64,000 bases of DNA from UBA9676 sp963741615. GTDB lineage: Bacteria > Actinomycetota > Actinomycetes > Streptosporangiales > Streptosporangiaceae. The notes below the pieces were generated by a model. That model saw nothing but the letters and a program-made list of their open reading frames with translations. It was not told the origin of the DNA and made no database searches. Every line of letters starts with the position of its first letter. Within the stretch, counting starts at the first letter, position 1. The stretch spans positions 484,671 to 548,670 of the forward strand of contig CAVUIU010000029.1 of the NCBI GenBank assembly GCA_963741615.1, in the 5' to 3' direction. Shown here in pieces: positions 17,672 to 26,154 of this stretch. Both the position numbers and the translations under genes were made by a program.

Positions 17672-17739
17672 CGCCTAACTCCGCAGGTGTGTGAGACACT
17701 GGTCATAGCACCACCCAACCCCCGGAGGGGGCGCAGGAC

Positions 17740-19266
17740 ATGACCAGGACCGAGACCGAGACGCAGCGGGTAGGGCTCTACCTGCGGATAAGCAAGGATC
17801 ACGCGGGCGATGCCCACGGGGTGGCCAATCAGCGGGCCGACTGCACCCGGTACGTGGCCGCCCGGCCGGGCTGGGCGATCACCCGCGAGTACGTCGATAA
17901 CGACGTGAGCGCGAGCAACGGGAAGCGGCACGGGGACTGGGACCGGCTGCTGGCCGACATCGAGGCCGGTGAGATAGACGTGGCGCTCACCTGGGCCATC
18001 GACCGGGCGCTGCGGGGGATGGGCGATTACGTCAAGATCACCGAGGCGTGCGAGCGCAGCGGCGTGCGGCTGTGTTCGGTGTCGGGCAACCTTGATTTCA
18101 GCACCGACCAGGGCGAGACCCTGGGCGGCATCCTGGCAGTGATCGCCCGGGGCGAGGTCAAGCGCAAGGCTGCCCGGCAAGTGCTGGCCAACGCCGAGGC
18201 GGCCAGGGCAGGCAAGCCCGCCCACCGGCGCCGCGCGTTCGGCACCGAGCCCGCCGAGGCCGAAGCCATCCGCTGGGCGGCTGATGCACTGCTGGGCGGG
18301 GGCACGGTCTCGGCGGTGATGGGCGAGTGGACGCGGCGCGGGCTGGCACCGCCGCAAAATCACGGGCGCCCGTGGCGGCGTAACTCCGTGGCAACCATCT
18401 TGAAGAATCCGGCGCTGGCCGGGCTGCGCGCCTACCGGGGCGAGATCGTCTATGGCGAGGATGGCGAGCCGGTCACGATCAAGGACGACCACGGCGAGCC
18501 GATCACGCCGATCCTGGCCCGCGAGACCTGGCAGGCAGTGGTGGCGCTGCTGGCCTCCCGTGATCGCACGGTGGAAGTCACCTACAAGCGGGGACGGCTG
18601 GCGGGGCAGACCCGCACGCGCCGCGTGCGGGTGCGCACCGAGGCAGGCGTGCGCACGCTGGGTGGTGGCCTGTTCCGCTGCCAGTGCGGCAACACCTTGC
18701 AAGGCAGCATCAACGCGACCCGCAAGCCGGTCTACCGGTGCAATCCCGAGACACGCGGCGAGCGGCCGGGGCCGCACTGCCAGCAGATGATCGGCCCGGT
18801 TGATGCGTTCGTCACTGGCGTGATCGTCAAGCGGCTGAGCCGTGACGACCTGGCCGATCTGGTGGCACCCAAGCGCCCCGACCTGGGCCCGCTGCACACC
18901 GAGGCCGCGAGCATCCGCCGCAACCTGGACGAGATGGCAGCGGACCGGGCGCTGGGGCTGATGAGCCGCTCTCAGATGCTCGCCGCTACCGAGCGGGCGA
19001 ACGCGCGGCTTGCCGAGATCACCGCCGAGCTGGCCGCTGCCGCCGAGTCGTCTGCGCTGGCGCCGTTCGCCGCTGGCGAGTCGGCCCGCGCCGTGTGGGA
19101 CGGGCTGGACAACTCGCGGCGCCGCGCCGTGATTGACGCGCTGTGCACCGTGGTGGTGCATCCAGCCGGGCGCGGCGCCCGCACCTTCGACCCGGAGACG
19201 GTCGAATTCACCTGGGCCAGCGGTGAAACGCCCCCAGCCGCCCGAACAGGAATGATCACGTCATGA
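17740..19266 (+). CDS. Large serine recombinase (site-specific integrase)
   Basis: Integrates and, with a directionality factor, excises the element. 508 residues: resolvase catalytic domain at residues ~10-160 with nucleophile Ser18 in YLRISKD and the arginines of DRALRGMGDYVK; recombinase DNA-binding domain at ~180-290 (NPALAGLRAYRGEI); zinc-ribbon with FRCQCG and a distal YRCNP/HC pair at ~310-350; then a helical, probably coiled-coil, segment (residues ~385-450) and a tail. ATG at 17740 with GGAGGGGG before it. Its position 68 bp from the left core is typical of integrases beside attP. Confidence 0.93.
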   Translation: MTRTETETQRVGLYLRISKDHAGDAHGVANQRADCTRYVAARPGWAITREYVDNDVSASNGKRHGDWDRLLADIEAGEIDVALTWAIDRALRGMGDYVKITEACERSGVRLCSVSGNLDFSTDQGETLGGILAVIARGEVKRKAARQVLANAEAARAGKPAHRRRAFGTEPAEAEAIRWAADALLGGGTVSAVMGEWTRRGLAPPQNHGRPWRRNSVATILKNPALAGLRAYRGEIVYGEDGEPVTIKDDHGEPITPILARETWQAVVALLASRDRTVEVTYKRGRLAGQTRTRRVRVRTEAGVRTLGGGLFRCQCGNTLQGSINATRKPVYRCNPETRGERPGPHCQQMIGPVDAFVTGVIVKRLSRDDLADLVAPKRPDLGPLHTEAASIRRNLDEMAADRALGLMSRSQMLAATERANARLAEITAELAAAAESSALAPFAAGESARAVWDGLDNSRRRAVIDALCTVVVHPAGRGARTFDPETVEFTWASGETPPAARTGMITS

Positions 19267-19653
19267 GCGCCCGCCTTGACCTGGCCGCCGTCGCCGCCGC
19301 CGTGCTCGAAGAGACGGAAAAGGGCTACCGGGTACGGCCCGCGGCGCGACGCATGGTGACCGTCTGGAAACGCTGCCCCCGTCGCCACCTGCAGGCGGCA
19401 ACGTCAGCGGGACATCGCTGAGCACGTCGCGGGCCGTGGGCAGGTCATCAATGCCCGGTCCACGATTCCGCCCGAGCTTGCCCCGCTGTACCTGGCTGAG
19501 CAGGCGGCGACTGCCAGGACAGGGACCTGGGGGCCGTCGGGCCCGACGAACGACATCGCCCGGGAGATGGACCAACACGCCCGGGACCGGCTGCTCGCTG
19601 CCCAACTGCGCCAGCAGGCGATGAACCTGCCGCGGGGTCTTGAGGGACTGTGA
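19263..19653 (+). pseudogene. Small hypothetical gene with apparent frameshift
   Basis: ATG at 19263 overlaps the integrase stop by four bases and opens a 52-residue frame (MSARLDLAAVAAAVLEET...) that stops at 19421. A second frame, without a start codon, continues from about 19390 to 19653 with a coherent, charged, helix-rich sequence (RQRDIAEHVAGRGQVINARS, later TNDIAREMDQHARDRLLAAQ) and overlaps the next gene by GTGA. The simplest reading is one ~125-residue gene broken by a frameshift near 19385-19400. Function unknown. Confidence 0.45.
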
Positions 19654-19922
19654 GCAGGCCCAAGCCGACCCCGGGTGTCGAGTACGCCGCTGACGGCCCG
19701 GGGGGGTTCCTGGCGCATTCGCGGGGTGCGGCTGTCCGGTCGCTGGCCGACTGGCTGGGAGTGGAGACACGGGACGCTGCCCGCATGCTCGCGGATGGCA
19801 CCGCAGCCGCCGAGGTCCGCTCCCGTAATGGCATCCCTGGTGATCCGGCGTTCTATGGCATCGGGCCGCTGACTGGGCCGCAGGCACGCCGTGTGCTCGA
19901 GCGGAGATATCGGCAGCCGTGA
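19650..19922 (+). CDS. Hypothetical protein
   Basis: 90 residues from a GTG that overlaps the previous stop (GTGA) and itself ends overlapping the next GTG. Segment RSLADWLGVETRDAARMLADG looks like a helical, possibly HTH-like, unit. No family recognised. The chain of four-base overlaps from the integrase onward suggests a genuine co-translated operon of the element. Confidence 0.55.
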   Translation: MSRPKPTPGVEYAADGPGGFLAHSRGAAVRSLADWLGVETRDAARMLADGTAAAEVRSRNGIPGDPAFYGIGPLTGPQARRVLERRYRQP

Positions 19923-20233
19923 GCGGGCGCCGGAAGCTGCGGCGCAAACCGCCGCCTGCGGTCGCAACGATCGCCGCGGCGTCGGTGTGCTCTGATTGCG
20001 GTGGGACGGCGACGGCCCGCTGGCGGTCAGGCGAATGGCAGGTCAGCCTTCACCACTACAAGGACTGCCCAGCGTTGCGTGGCCTGACGGCCAATGCCTT
20101 GCACGCTGATGCCGCCCGGGCGGTCAGTGCCGCAGCGAAACAGACCGGCGCCAGCTTCCACTACGAGCCGGATGGCCCCCGTGATGGTGTGGTCCTCACC
20201 GGCCCAGGCGGGATGGTGACCGCGGGACCATGA
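19919..20233 (+). CDS. Hypothetical protein with one CxxC
   Basis: 104 residues beginning with a basic stretch (GRRKLRRKP) and containing VCSDCGG near residue 25, a His pair in SLHHYKDCP and a further Cys, so a small zinc-binding fold is possible. GTG start overlaps the preceding stop. No function can be assigned. Confidence 0.55.
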   Translation: MSGRRKLRRKPPPAVATIAAASVCSDCGGTATARWRSGEWQVSLHHYKDCPALRGLTANALHADAARAVSAAAKQTGASFHYEPDGPRDGVVLTGPGGMVTAGP

Positions 20234-20439
20234 CGGCGCCTGTGCTTTACCGGGCCAGGCCTATCCCGCTGGCTCATGCCGGGGCTTGTAGCCGCTCTGC
20301 CGGCCAGAAATTTGTGACCTTCGGCACATGCGCCAGCGCCGGGCGTGAGCCTACGTTGACGGTAAAGGAGGAAGGGGGCGCATCATCATGGGGGGAGTTC
20401 TTTTCGTTGCTGTACATCACCAGAGTGTGGGGTCTTTGA
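20230..20439 (+). CDS. Possible small protein
   Basis: 69 codons, ATGA overlap with the preceding gene, continuing the same overlapping chain. Composition is unremarkable and the 3' part overlaps the next, better-supported gene in another frame. It may not be expressed. Confidence 0.25.
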   Translation: MTAPVLYRARPIPLAHAGACSRSAGQKFVTFGTCASAGREPTLTVKEEGGASSWGEFFSLLYITRVWGL

Positions 20440-20729
20440 CTAGCAGCCACATGTTCTGGCTCGGGTTACTGATCGGCCTGGTGGCGGTCATCCTCCCCGG
20501 ATGGCTTCGGCTGATTATGGCTATTGTCGCCGTGTTCTCGCTAGGCTGGGTTTCCGTGGTTAACCACCACGTTAGCTATAGCTCCGGAACAGTGCGCTGG
20601 GTGCTCGTCGCCCTGCTCGGCCTTGTGGTCGGATTGTTTTGGGGGCGGATACGCGGGCTCAGGCATCTGGGCGAATCCGACTTCCGGATCCGTCTTGGTA
20701 ATGTCAGGGGCATCCGCCGCTGGTTCTAG
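20388..20729 (+). CDS. Small integral membrane protein
   Basis: 113 residues with three hydrophobic segments (HMFWLGLLIGLVAVILPGWL, LIMAIVAVFSLGWVSVV and WVLVALLGLVVGLFWGRI) and a basic C-terminus rich in Arg and Gly. A near-perfect Shine-Dalgarno AAAGGAGG at 20364-20371 precedes the ATG at 20388. Base composition here is lower in GC than the core genes, as for the rest of the element. No family recognised; small membrane proteins are common cargo on actinomycete elements. Confidence 0.6.
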   Translation: MGGVLFVAVHHQSVGSLTSSHMFWLGLLIGLVAVILPGWLRLIMAIVAVFSLGWVSVVNHHVSYSSGTVRWVLVALLGLVVGLFWGRIRGLRHLGESDFRIRLGNVRGIRRWF

Positions 20730-21437
20730 TGGTCGGACCCGACCAGACTAGCGACGCATTGCCCGGGCGGCCTTACTTGCCGCCGGGGATATGCAAGGGT
20801 GCCAGCCGTGGCATGGCAGCAGCCCGGCTCACGCGAGCTAACCCATCGGCTCATGCCTGGGCTCGTACCAGCGGGACCGGCAGCCCGGCGCGTCGCACCA
20901 AACCACCAAGTGACCTGCTCCCGGTACCCGGCCACGCGCCGCAATAGCCGGCGCGCAGTGGCACGGCGACCAGTTCACCGTGATCAGGCCCGGTCCCATT
21001 CGTGCCCGTACTGGCACTGCTCCGGGTAGCACCACCAGTCGGGCCGCCGCACCCCCATGAAACGAGTAGAACACATATACGAGCGCGTGGAGGTTGCTGG
21101 GCCGTGCACCGCGGCGCCGGAAAGCAGCGGGGTTGAACGGTTCCGGGGGCGGCCCCGTGTTACGGACAAGGCCAGCGGCTGGCGGGCCCCCTTACCTTCT
21201 TCACTGAGCCCGGGCAACTACGGTTCGGGCTTGGGAAGTCCGGCGGTGCCGGTATGGCTCATCGCCCCCTGCAGCTGGTATGGCCTGGGGGGTGTTGCCC
21301 CCGGCGCGGTCGGTGCGTGAACCTCTGATGGGGACATGCGGCTTGATCGCTGATTCGTAAGGTGGATGACGGCGAGCGCACCACGGACGGCCTTCCCGCG
21401 CAGGTGACCAGGCAAGACAGCGGAGGAAGGGGCGCAG
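20730..21437. other. Non-coding stretch before the IS110 transposase
   Basis: About 700 bp with only weak, overlapping frames that lack family similarity. The last 300 bp is probably the left non-coding end of the IS110 element, the place where the bridge RNA of IS110-group elements is encoded. It contains the first of two related ~49-nt repeats (21140-21188). Confidence 0.5.
21140..21188 (+). repeat. Flanking repeat, copy 1 (upstream of IS110 transposase)
   Basis: 49 nt from GTTCCGGGGG to GGCCAGCGGCTGGCGGGCC. About 41 positions match copy 2 at 22776-22823 in the same orientation, with conserved GTTCCGGGG, CCGTG, TAC and AAGGCCAGCGG blocks. CTGAGCCC follows both copies at a similar distance. 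Confidence 0.7.
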
Positions 21438-22805
21438 GTGGCCACACCCGGGCAGGTGGATGTGTGGGCCGGGCTGGATGTCGGCAAGGAAGAACACTTC
21501 GCTGATGTCCTCGATAACGACGGTGAGCGGCTGTTCGCCCGGTCCGTGGCTAACGATCAGGCGGACCTGGAAGCGCTGCTGGACCGGGCCGCCGGGCATG
21601 GCACGCCTGGGCTGGTGATCGACCAGCCGGGCTCGATCGCCCAGCTCGCGCTGGCGGTGGCCGCCCGCCGCGGCACGCCGGTGGCGTATGTGCCGGGCCT
21701 GGTGATGCGCCGGGCCGCCGACTTGTACCCCGGTGAGGCCAAGACCGACCGGCGGGACGCGTACGTGCTGGCCGATACCGGCCGCACCAGGCGCAAGCAG
21801 GTCCACTGGCTGGATGCCGGCTCTGATGAGCTGCTGGCCACGCTGCGGGTCCTCAACGGCTTCGATATCGACCTGGCCGCGGATGCGACCCGGCTGGCTA
21901 ACCGGCTGCGCGATACCCTGACCAGCGTCTCCCCGGCCCTGGAACGGGCCGTGGGGAAACGGCTGGGCCAGGCCGGGGTGCGTGACCTGCTCACCAAGTA
22001 CCCCACGCTGACCGCGCTGCGCGCTGCCAGCCAGTCCCGCATCGAGCGGACCGTCCAGGCACGCTCGCCGCGGATCGCCGCCAAGGTCACCACCGCGATC
22101 GCCGCTGCCCTGGCCGCCCAGGACGTCACCGTCCCCGCCGAAGCCGCCACCGGCCGCGTCATCGCCGGGCTGGCGGGTGAGCTGGACCGCATCTGCGCCC
22201 GCCGCGACGCCCTGGCCGCCGAGATCGAGGAGGCGTTCCTGTCCCACCCTTTCGGTGAGCTGCTGGCCACCATGCCAGGGATCGGGCCGCGGACCGGCCC
22301 CCGGATCCTCGCCGAGATCGGCGACGGCTCCGCCTTCACCAACGGCAGCAAGCTCGCCGCTTACGCCGGCCTGGCCCCCGTCTCCCGCCAGTCCGGCACG
22401 TCCCTGGCCACCGAAACCCGCAGCCGGCGCGGCAACCACCGGCTCAAAAACGCCATGTTCCTCGCCGCGTTCGCCTCCCTGCGCGACCCGGCGTCCAAGA
22501 CCTTCTACGACCGCAAACGCGCCGAAGGCAAACGCCACAACGCCGCCCTCATCTGCCTGGCCCGCCGCCGCTGCGACGTCATCCTCGCCATGCTCCGCAC
22601 CGGCCAGCCCTACAGCCACACCAGCCAGCCCGCCCTGCCACCAGCCTGGCCAACGCCGCCTGACCCGGACCAAGCCAAGCGCCCAACGAGCTTGACAAAG
22701 AACATGGGGACACCCCCCCGCCCGCTGCCGCTGAGCCTGCCCGGCGCCGCGCGGGCGCCGACAAGGGGAGTAACAGTTCCGGGGCAGCCACCGTGCTACA
22801 GGTAA
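21438..22805 (+). CDS. IS110-family transposase (DEDD recombinase)
   Basis: 455 residues. N-terminal RuvC-like DEDD domain: D14 in WAGLDVGKEEH, acidic residue in VIDQPGS, and KTDRRDAYVLAD near residue 105. C-terminal Transposase_20 domain: LLATMPGIGPRTG, FTNGSKLAAYAGLAP, RRGNHRLKNAMF, with the serine of this domain in the PVSRQSG stretch. The last ~55 residues (after RTGQPYSH) are Pro-rich and exceed the usual family length, running into the downstream repeat copy, so the natural stop may have been lost. GTG is the start at 21438. IS110 elements lack terminal inverted repeats and are guided by a bridge RNA. Confidence 0.92.
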   Translation: MATPGQVDVWAGLDVGKEEHFADVLDNDGERLFARSVANDQADLEALLDRAAGHGTPGLVIDQPGSIAQLALAVAARRGTPVAYVPGLVMRRAADLYPGEAKTDRRDAYVLADTGRTRRKQVHWLDAGSDELLATLRVLNGFDIDLAADATRLANRLRDTLTSVSPALERAVGKRLGQAGVRDLLTKYPTLTALRAASQSRIERTVQARSPRIAAKVTTAIAAALAAQDVTVPAEAATGRVIAGLAGELDRICARRDALAAEIEEAFLSHPFGELLATMPGIGPRTGPRILAEIGDGSAFTNGSKLAAYAGLAPVSRQSGTSLATETRSRRGNHRLKNAMFLAAFASLRDPASKTFYDRKRAEGKRHNAALICLARRRCDVILAMLRTGQPYSHTSQPALPPAWPTPPDPDQAKRPTSLTKNMGTPPRPLPLSLPGAARAPTRGVTVPGQPPCYR

Positions 22806-22823
22806 GGCCAGCGGTGGCGGGCC
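22776..22823 (+). repeat. Flanking repeat, copy 2 (downstream of IS110 transposase)
   Basis: 48 nt related to 21140-21188. Around it a second repeat is seen: CCGCTGAGCC...GCGCCGCGCGGG occurs at 22727-22755 and again at 22834-22864, giving the right end a tandem, hairpin-rich structure. Confidence 0.7.
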
Positions 22824-22918
22824 GCTCACCCGCCGCCGCTGAGCCCTGCTCGGGGCGCCGCGCGGGAGGGGACCTTTGGGTGGGCCTTTTGGCACTAACG
22901 GGCGAGCAGGGGACAGTC

Positions 22919-23017
22919 ATGCAATGGAAACAGAGGGGCTACCAGCGTCGAGACGGGACGTGGTTGACGCGCCGGGGTTGGGGATGCTCGTTCACTCGCA
23001 CCAACCGCCCGGCATAG
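22919..23017 (+). CDS. Possible 32-residue basic peptide
   Basis: ATG 22919 opens a short frame rich in Arg, Trp and Tyr (starts MQWKQRGYQRRDGTWLTRRG). GGGGACAG lies just upstream. It ends 10 bp before the hairpin pair. Too short to judge; reported because it sits immediately before an apparent terminator. Confidence 0.25.
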   Translation: MQWKQRGYQRRDGTWLTRRGWGCSFTRTNRPA

Positions 23018-23027
23018 GCCTCAGGTA

Positions 23028-23079
23028 GGGCGTGACCCGGCCTTATGGGGGCCCCCGCCCTGGGCTTTGGGTCACGCCC
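23028..23079 (+). terminator. Strong hairpin 1
   Basis: Perfect 11-bp inverted repeat GGGCGTGACCC (23028-23038) and GGGTCACGCCC (23069-23079), with a further GGGGGCCCCC fold inside the loop. Factor-independent-type stem without a U tract, as is common in actinomycetes. Confidence 0.6.
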
Positions 23080-23080
23080 G

Positions 23081-23117
23081 CAAGGCCGTGGCCCGTTCCT
23101 CTTGGGGGAGGGACGGG
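23081..23117 (+). terminator. Strong hairpin 2
   Basis: CAAGGCCGTGGCCCGT (from 23081) pairs with ACGGGCCACGGCTTG (ending 23127) as an almost uninterrupted ~17-bp stem, directly after hairpin 1. Two back-to-back hairpins suggest an insulating terminator or a structured RNA. Confidence 0.6.
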
Positions 23118-23220
23118 CCACGGCTTGCTGGACGGTTCGGTACTGGGTCAATGTCGTCTGTATGCTTGACCAAGCTCAGGGCTTCGCGCGATCTGGTGCG
23201 CCCGAGCCACAGGGGCCGTC

Positions 23221-23487
23221 ATGCACGCAGTTGTCATCCCGGCAAAGTTCATCGACAAATCCGCAGCCAGGAGTGAGCTGAACAGGCTCGTGTCGCGGAT
23301 TTCAAGCATGCCCGGCTTCGTCGCTGGCTACTGGTTAGCAATGCCCGGAGACAGGGGTACGGCGATGATCGTGTTCGACTCCCAGGACGCCGCCCAGACA
23401 TTCGTAGTGTCCGTGCGCAGTGGGCCCCCCTTCTACTCGGTGACCCTTGGGAGCATCGAAGTAGGCGAAGTCTGGGCGCACGCTTAA
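23221..23487 (+). CDS. Small dimeric alpha/beta-barrel (ABM-like) protein
   Basis: 88 residues whose pattern (IPAKFIDKSAARSELNRLVSR, then MPGFVAGYWLAMPGDRGTAMIVFDSQDAAQTF) fits one beta-alpha-beta-beta-alpha-beta unit of the antibiotic-biosynthesis-monooxygenase-like or stress-responsive barrel families. ATG 23221 with GGGGCC upstream. Not essential to an integrative element and may be cargo. Role unknown. Confidence 0.6.
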   Translation: MHAVVIPAKFIDKSAARSELNRLVSRISSMPGFVAGYWLAMPGDRGTAMIVFDSQDAAQTFVVSVRSGPPFYSVTLGSIEVGEVWAHA

Positions 23488-23691
23488 GCCCAAACTGACC
23501 CACCACCGACGGTTCAGGACGCGTGCTCGTCGATCCGCCAGGCGAGCGCGCGGCACGAGCCGGGGACGTGAGGGCCCCATTGGGCTGGGCCCTTCGGCCC
23601 TTGACGGGCCGGCAGAGCCGTCGTGCAATGGACCATAAGCGGACAGTAAGCGTCCGATATGTGATGTGCCGCCCACCGGGGGGAGGCGGAT

Positions 23692-23877
23692 ATGGACGCA
23701 TGGTGGTGGGTGGCGATCGGCCTCATCGCCTGGTTCGGTGTTTCGTTAGCGGTAGGGCTGTTGGTAGGCCGGGTTTTCTGGCGCTCTTCGCAGGTCCGGG
23801 AAGCCCGAGACGCGCAGGCGGGGGAGACACCAGCTGAGCGCCAAGAGCCCCCCCAGGATGGGCCGCGCGTGGCCTAG
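23692..23877 (+). CDS. Small single-span membrane protein
   Basis: 61 residues: a Trp-rich N-terminal hydrophobic helix (AWWWVAIGLIAWFGVSLAVG) and a charged, Glu/Arg/Pro-rich cytoplasmic tail. Good ribosome-binding site GGGGGGAGG seven bases upstream of ATG 23692. No homologous family recognised. Confidence 0.5.
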   Translation: MDAWWWVAIGLIAWFGVSLAVGLLVGRVFWRSSQVREARDAQAGETPAERQEPPQDGPRVA

Positions 23878-23985
23878 TGGCATTTAAGCGCGGGCGCCAG
23901 GCAACTGGCCGTGTATCTGCGCGGCGGCGCCGGGCTGCCGGTCGGTGGTACCGGCTGCGGTGTGAGCGGCGAAGTTAGCGGCGTC

Positions 23986-24258
23986 TCATGTGCACGGTCC
24001 CGATATCCAGCCGCCGCCGCTCTGGGCGACACCGGGCGGGTTGTCCGGGCCGGGCTCGTCGGCTTCCACGGTCGCCAGCTTGCCCCGCAGGCCAGCGGGA
24101 TCGTGGGCGACCAGGACCCTGATGTGCCGCCCATCGGGGCTCTTGCGGACCGCGATCCACGCGTCCAGTTCTTCGGTGTGCTCGATCTGCCACCGGCCGC
24201 CGTGCTCGCGCATGAGTGCTGCTATCTCAGCGGCCGGTGGTGCGGGATGATCTGTCAT
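23986..24258 (-). CDS. Hypothetical protein of actinomycete element type
   Basis: 90 residues on the minus strand. The sequence EIAALMREHGGRWQIEHTEELDAWIAVRKSPDGRHIRVLVAHDPAGLRGKL resembles short actinomycete proteins that often accompany integrative elements and HTH regulators; the name cannot be given from sequence. It faces away from the GntR gene 175 bp to the right, so the two may share a control region. Confidence 0.55.
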   Translation of the reverse strand: MTDHPAPPAAEIAALMREHGGRWQIEHTEELDAWIAVRKSPDGRHIRVLVAHDPAGLRGKLATVEADEPGPDNPPGVAQSGGGWISGPCT

Positions 24259-24433
24259 AGCCGGAACCTCGATTTCCGGTCAGGCCCCGGGTAGCGGTGT
24301 TCGCCACACCGTCCGGGGCCGCTCTTGTGTTGTCACCTCCGACACTATGTCGCTGGCCTATGGGTGTCTACAGTCAGCCGGTAGGCTACCGTGCGTGACA
24401 TGTGCATGGTCATGGCCATCTACGGTTCACGGC

Positions 24434-24685
24434 ATGTCGATCGACCGTGAATGGCACGAGCCGGTCTATGTCCAGCTCGCCAGCATCATCCGCGAGCAGA
24501 TCCGCTCCGGTGAACTGGCACCCGGGCGGCCGGTCCCCTCGGTGCGGACCCTGACCGAGCGGTACGGGATCAACCGGGCGACCGCCGCCAAGGCTCTGCG
24601 GGTGCTCGCCGACGAGGGCCTGATTCACGTCGTGACGGGCCGCGGGTGGTTCGTCACCCCGGGGGACCAGCGCGGCCAGGCGTAG
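24434..24685 (+). CDS. Short GntR-family regulator (KorSA-like)
   Basis: 83 residues consisting almost only of the winged-helix HTH: EPVYVQLASIIREQIRSGEL, PSVRTLTERYGINRATAAKALRVLADEGLI, and VVTGRGWFVTP. Effector domain absent. Such stand-alone GntR proteins (KorSA of pSAM2 is the model) control replication/transfer genes of actinomycete integrative elements. ATG 24434 is used; an upstream in-frame ATG at 24347 would add an unlikely N-terminus. It is the last gene before the right core. Confidence 0.8.
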   Translation: MSIDREWHEPVYVQLASIIREQIRSGELAPGRPVPSVRTLTERYGINRATAAKALRVLADEGLIHVVTGRGWFVTPGDQRGQA

Positions 24686-24796
24686 CCTGCGCGGTCCCGG
24701 GGCTCACGCTGCAGGGCTGGCAGGTCATGGCCTGTGTGCCCGTATCACCCGGCCCGATGAACCTGCCTGCGTAGTTATGAGCGGCAGGCAGGAGCC

Positions 24797-24801
24797 AGAT
24801 T
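24797..24801. other. Attachment-site core, right end of integrative element
   Basis: AGATT again (minus: AATCT). To the right lies the HNH-gene codons for CECNL, to the left element sequence carrying TCATAACTACGC. The distance between the two cores is 7,130 bp. Confidence 0.7.
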
Positions 24802-26154
24802 GCACTCGCAGGTCCGGCCGCCCAGGTGATGGGGGACGGTATGGTCCTGATCGCACCTCGTCGCCGGGCGCCGGCAGCCGGGGAAGGAGCAGGTCCGCTG
24901 GCGGATCGTGATCAGATGGCGCAGTGCGGGCGGGGGCCGGTAACTGGCGGACTCCCGTTCGTGGCCGCAGCTCCCGGCGGCCAGGGGCCGGACGATGCCC
25001 CCACCCAGGTCGCCAGCGGCATCGTCAGGTTGACCGCGCCGGCCTTCGGCGGCGCGAACATGCCGGATGATGCCGGCGGTGCGAGCCCGGGAGGTGCCGG
25101 GGATCCGAGCCCGGATGATGCCGTCTGCGCGAGCCCGGATGATGCCGGGGATCTTAGCCCGGGCATTGGCCGTCCGAGCAGCAGGGCCATGTAGGCCCGT
25201 GCGCGCAGCTGGTCAAGGCCACCGGGGATCCCGGCCGCCTTCAGCTGGCGGGCCAGGGCATCGATCCGCGTGTCCGCCGCCAGCACGTCGGCAGGCGGCA
25301 GGTCCCGGCCGGCCAGCGCCGCGGTGCCCGAGTGCTCGGACCAGACCTCCACCCGGGCTTCTTTGGCCGCCCTTTCGCGCTGCTTGCGGGCGGCAGCCGG
25401 GTCGGCGGTGAGCACGGCCCGCCGGATCGCCGCCCGCAGCTGCCCGGTGGTCTGCCCGGGCGCGCGGCCGATGACCACTGCCTCCACCGCCGCGGCTTGA
25501 TCGCCATCGAGGCAGCTCACCTCGTCCGTGATGACAAGCGCCTTGATCCGGTCGATATCTCCGGCCGCCAGCGTTGCGCGAGTCCGCGGCAGCCGGTCCA
25601 GCCGGCAGGCGAAATCCAGTAGCTGGTCCGCGCCCCGTGCGGTCAGCGTGAGAGGAACGGCGAGTTCATCGGCTACGTGCTCGGCGAGGTGCGTGTCGCC
25701 ACCGGCCTCCGCGTCGGCGATGCGGCGGCGGTTGAGCTCAGCGATGGCGGCCAGTTCGCCGCCCGCCGTCCAGGAGCTGAGCCGCCGCCAGGCCAGCAGC
25801 ACCCCGATGAGCTGGTCATCATTGATCCGGCCCAGCCCGGCCATCCAGATGTCGCTGGCGAACCCGGCCAGCACCATCCCTGGCGGCATCCGGTCGGTCA
25901 CGCCGCCAGCCGCGAAGCCGGCGCCGTCCCCGCAGTCGCGTGGCAGGCGCCCGGCCGACAGCGCCTCCGGCACGGGATCCGGGTCCGTGCAGCGGGCACA
26001 TTCGTGCCGCAGACATGCGGAGACATCCGTCAGCCAGGCATCCGCGCCGTCCGGTGGGTCACACTCCGGGTCAGGAACCAGCCCCCAGAGTTCCTCATCC
26101 GTGGGGGGAACATCATCCCAGGCAATGGCCGAGGCCCGAGCCGCCTGATCGGTG

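Larger units (their letters stand above)
17667..24801. mobile_element. Integrative element with serine integrase, 7.13 kb
   Basis: Bounded by the AATCT cores within a DUF222/HNH gene. Contents in order: large serine recombinase, three short overlapping plus-strand genes, a small membrane protein, an IS110-type insertion with flanking repeats, a pair of hairpins, several small genes, and a short GntR regulator of the KorSA kind at the right end. No FtsK/TraSA-like translocase, replication initiator or phage structural gene is present, so it is either a reduced actinomycete integrative element or a mobilisable satellite. Confidence 0.75.

Noticed and set aside
17600..17700. tRNA gene as integration target
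   Set aside because: Actinomycete elements often enter tRNA genes, so this was looked for. No cloverleaf or 3' tRNA end is seen at either core; the chromosomal sequence is the HNH gene.
17665..19161. Minus-strand 498-codon frame opposite the serine integrase
   Set aside because: Antisense of the integrase; the plus strand shows the catalytic serine and the zinc ribbon.
20729..21074. Several short frames between the membrane protein and IS110
   Set aside because: Overlapping frames on both strands, no ribosome-binding site, no conserved sequence. Treated as non-coding.
21201..22895. Minus-strand 564-codon frame opposite the IS110 transposase
   Set aside because: Shadow of a well-defined transposase. 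Low-complexity Gly/Ala/Arg composition.
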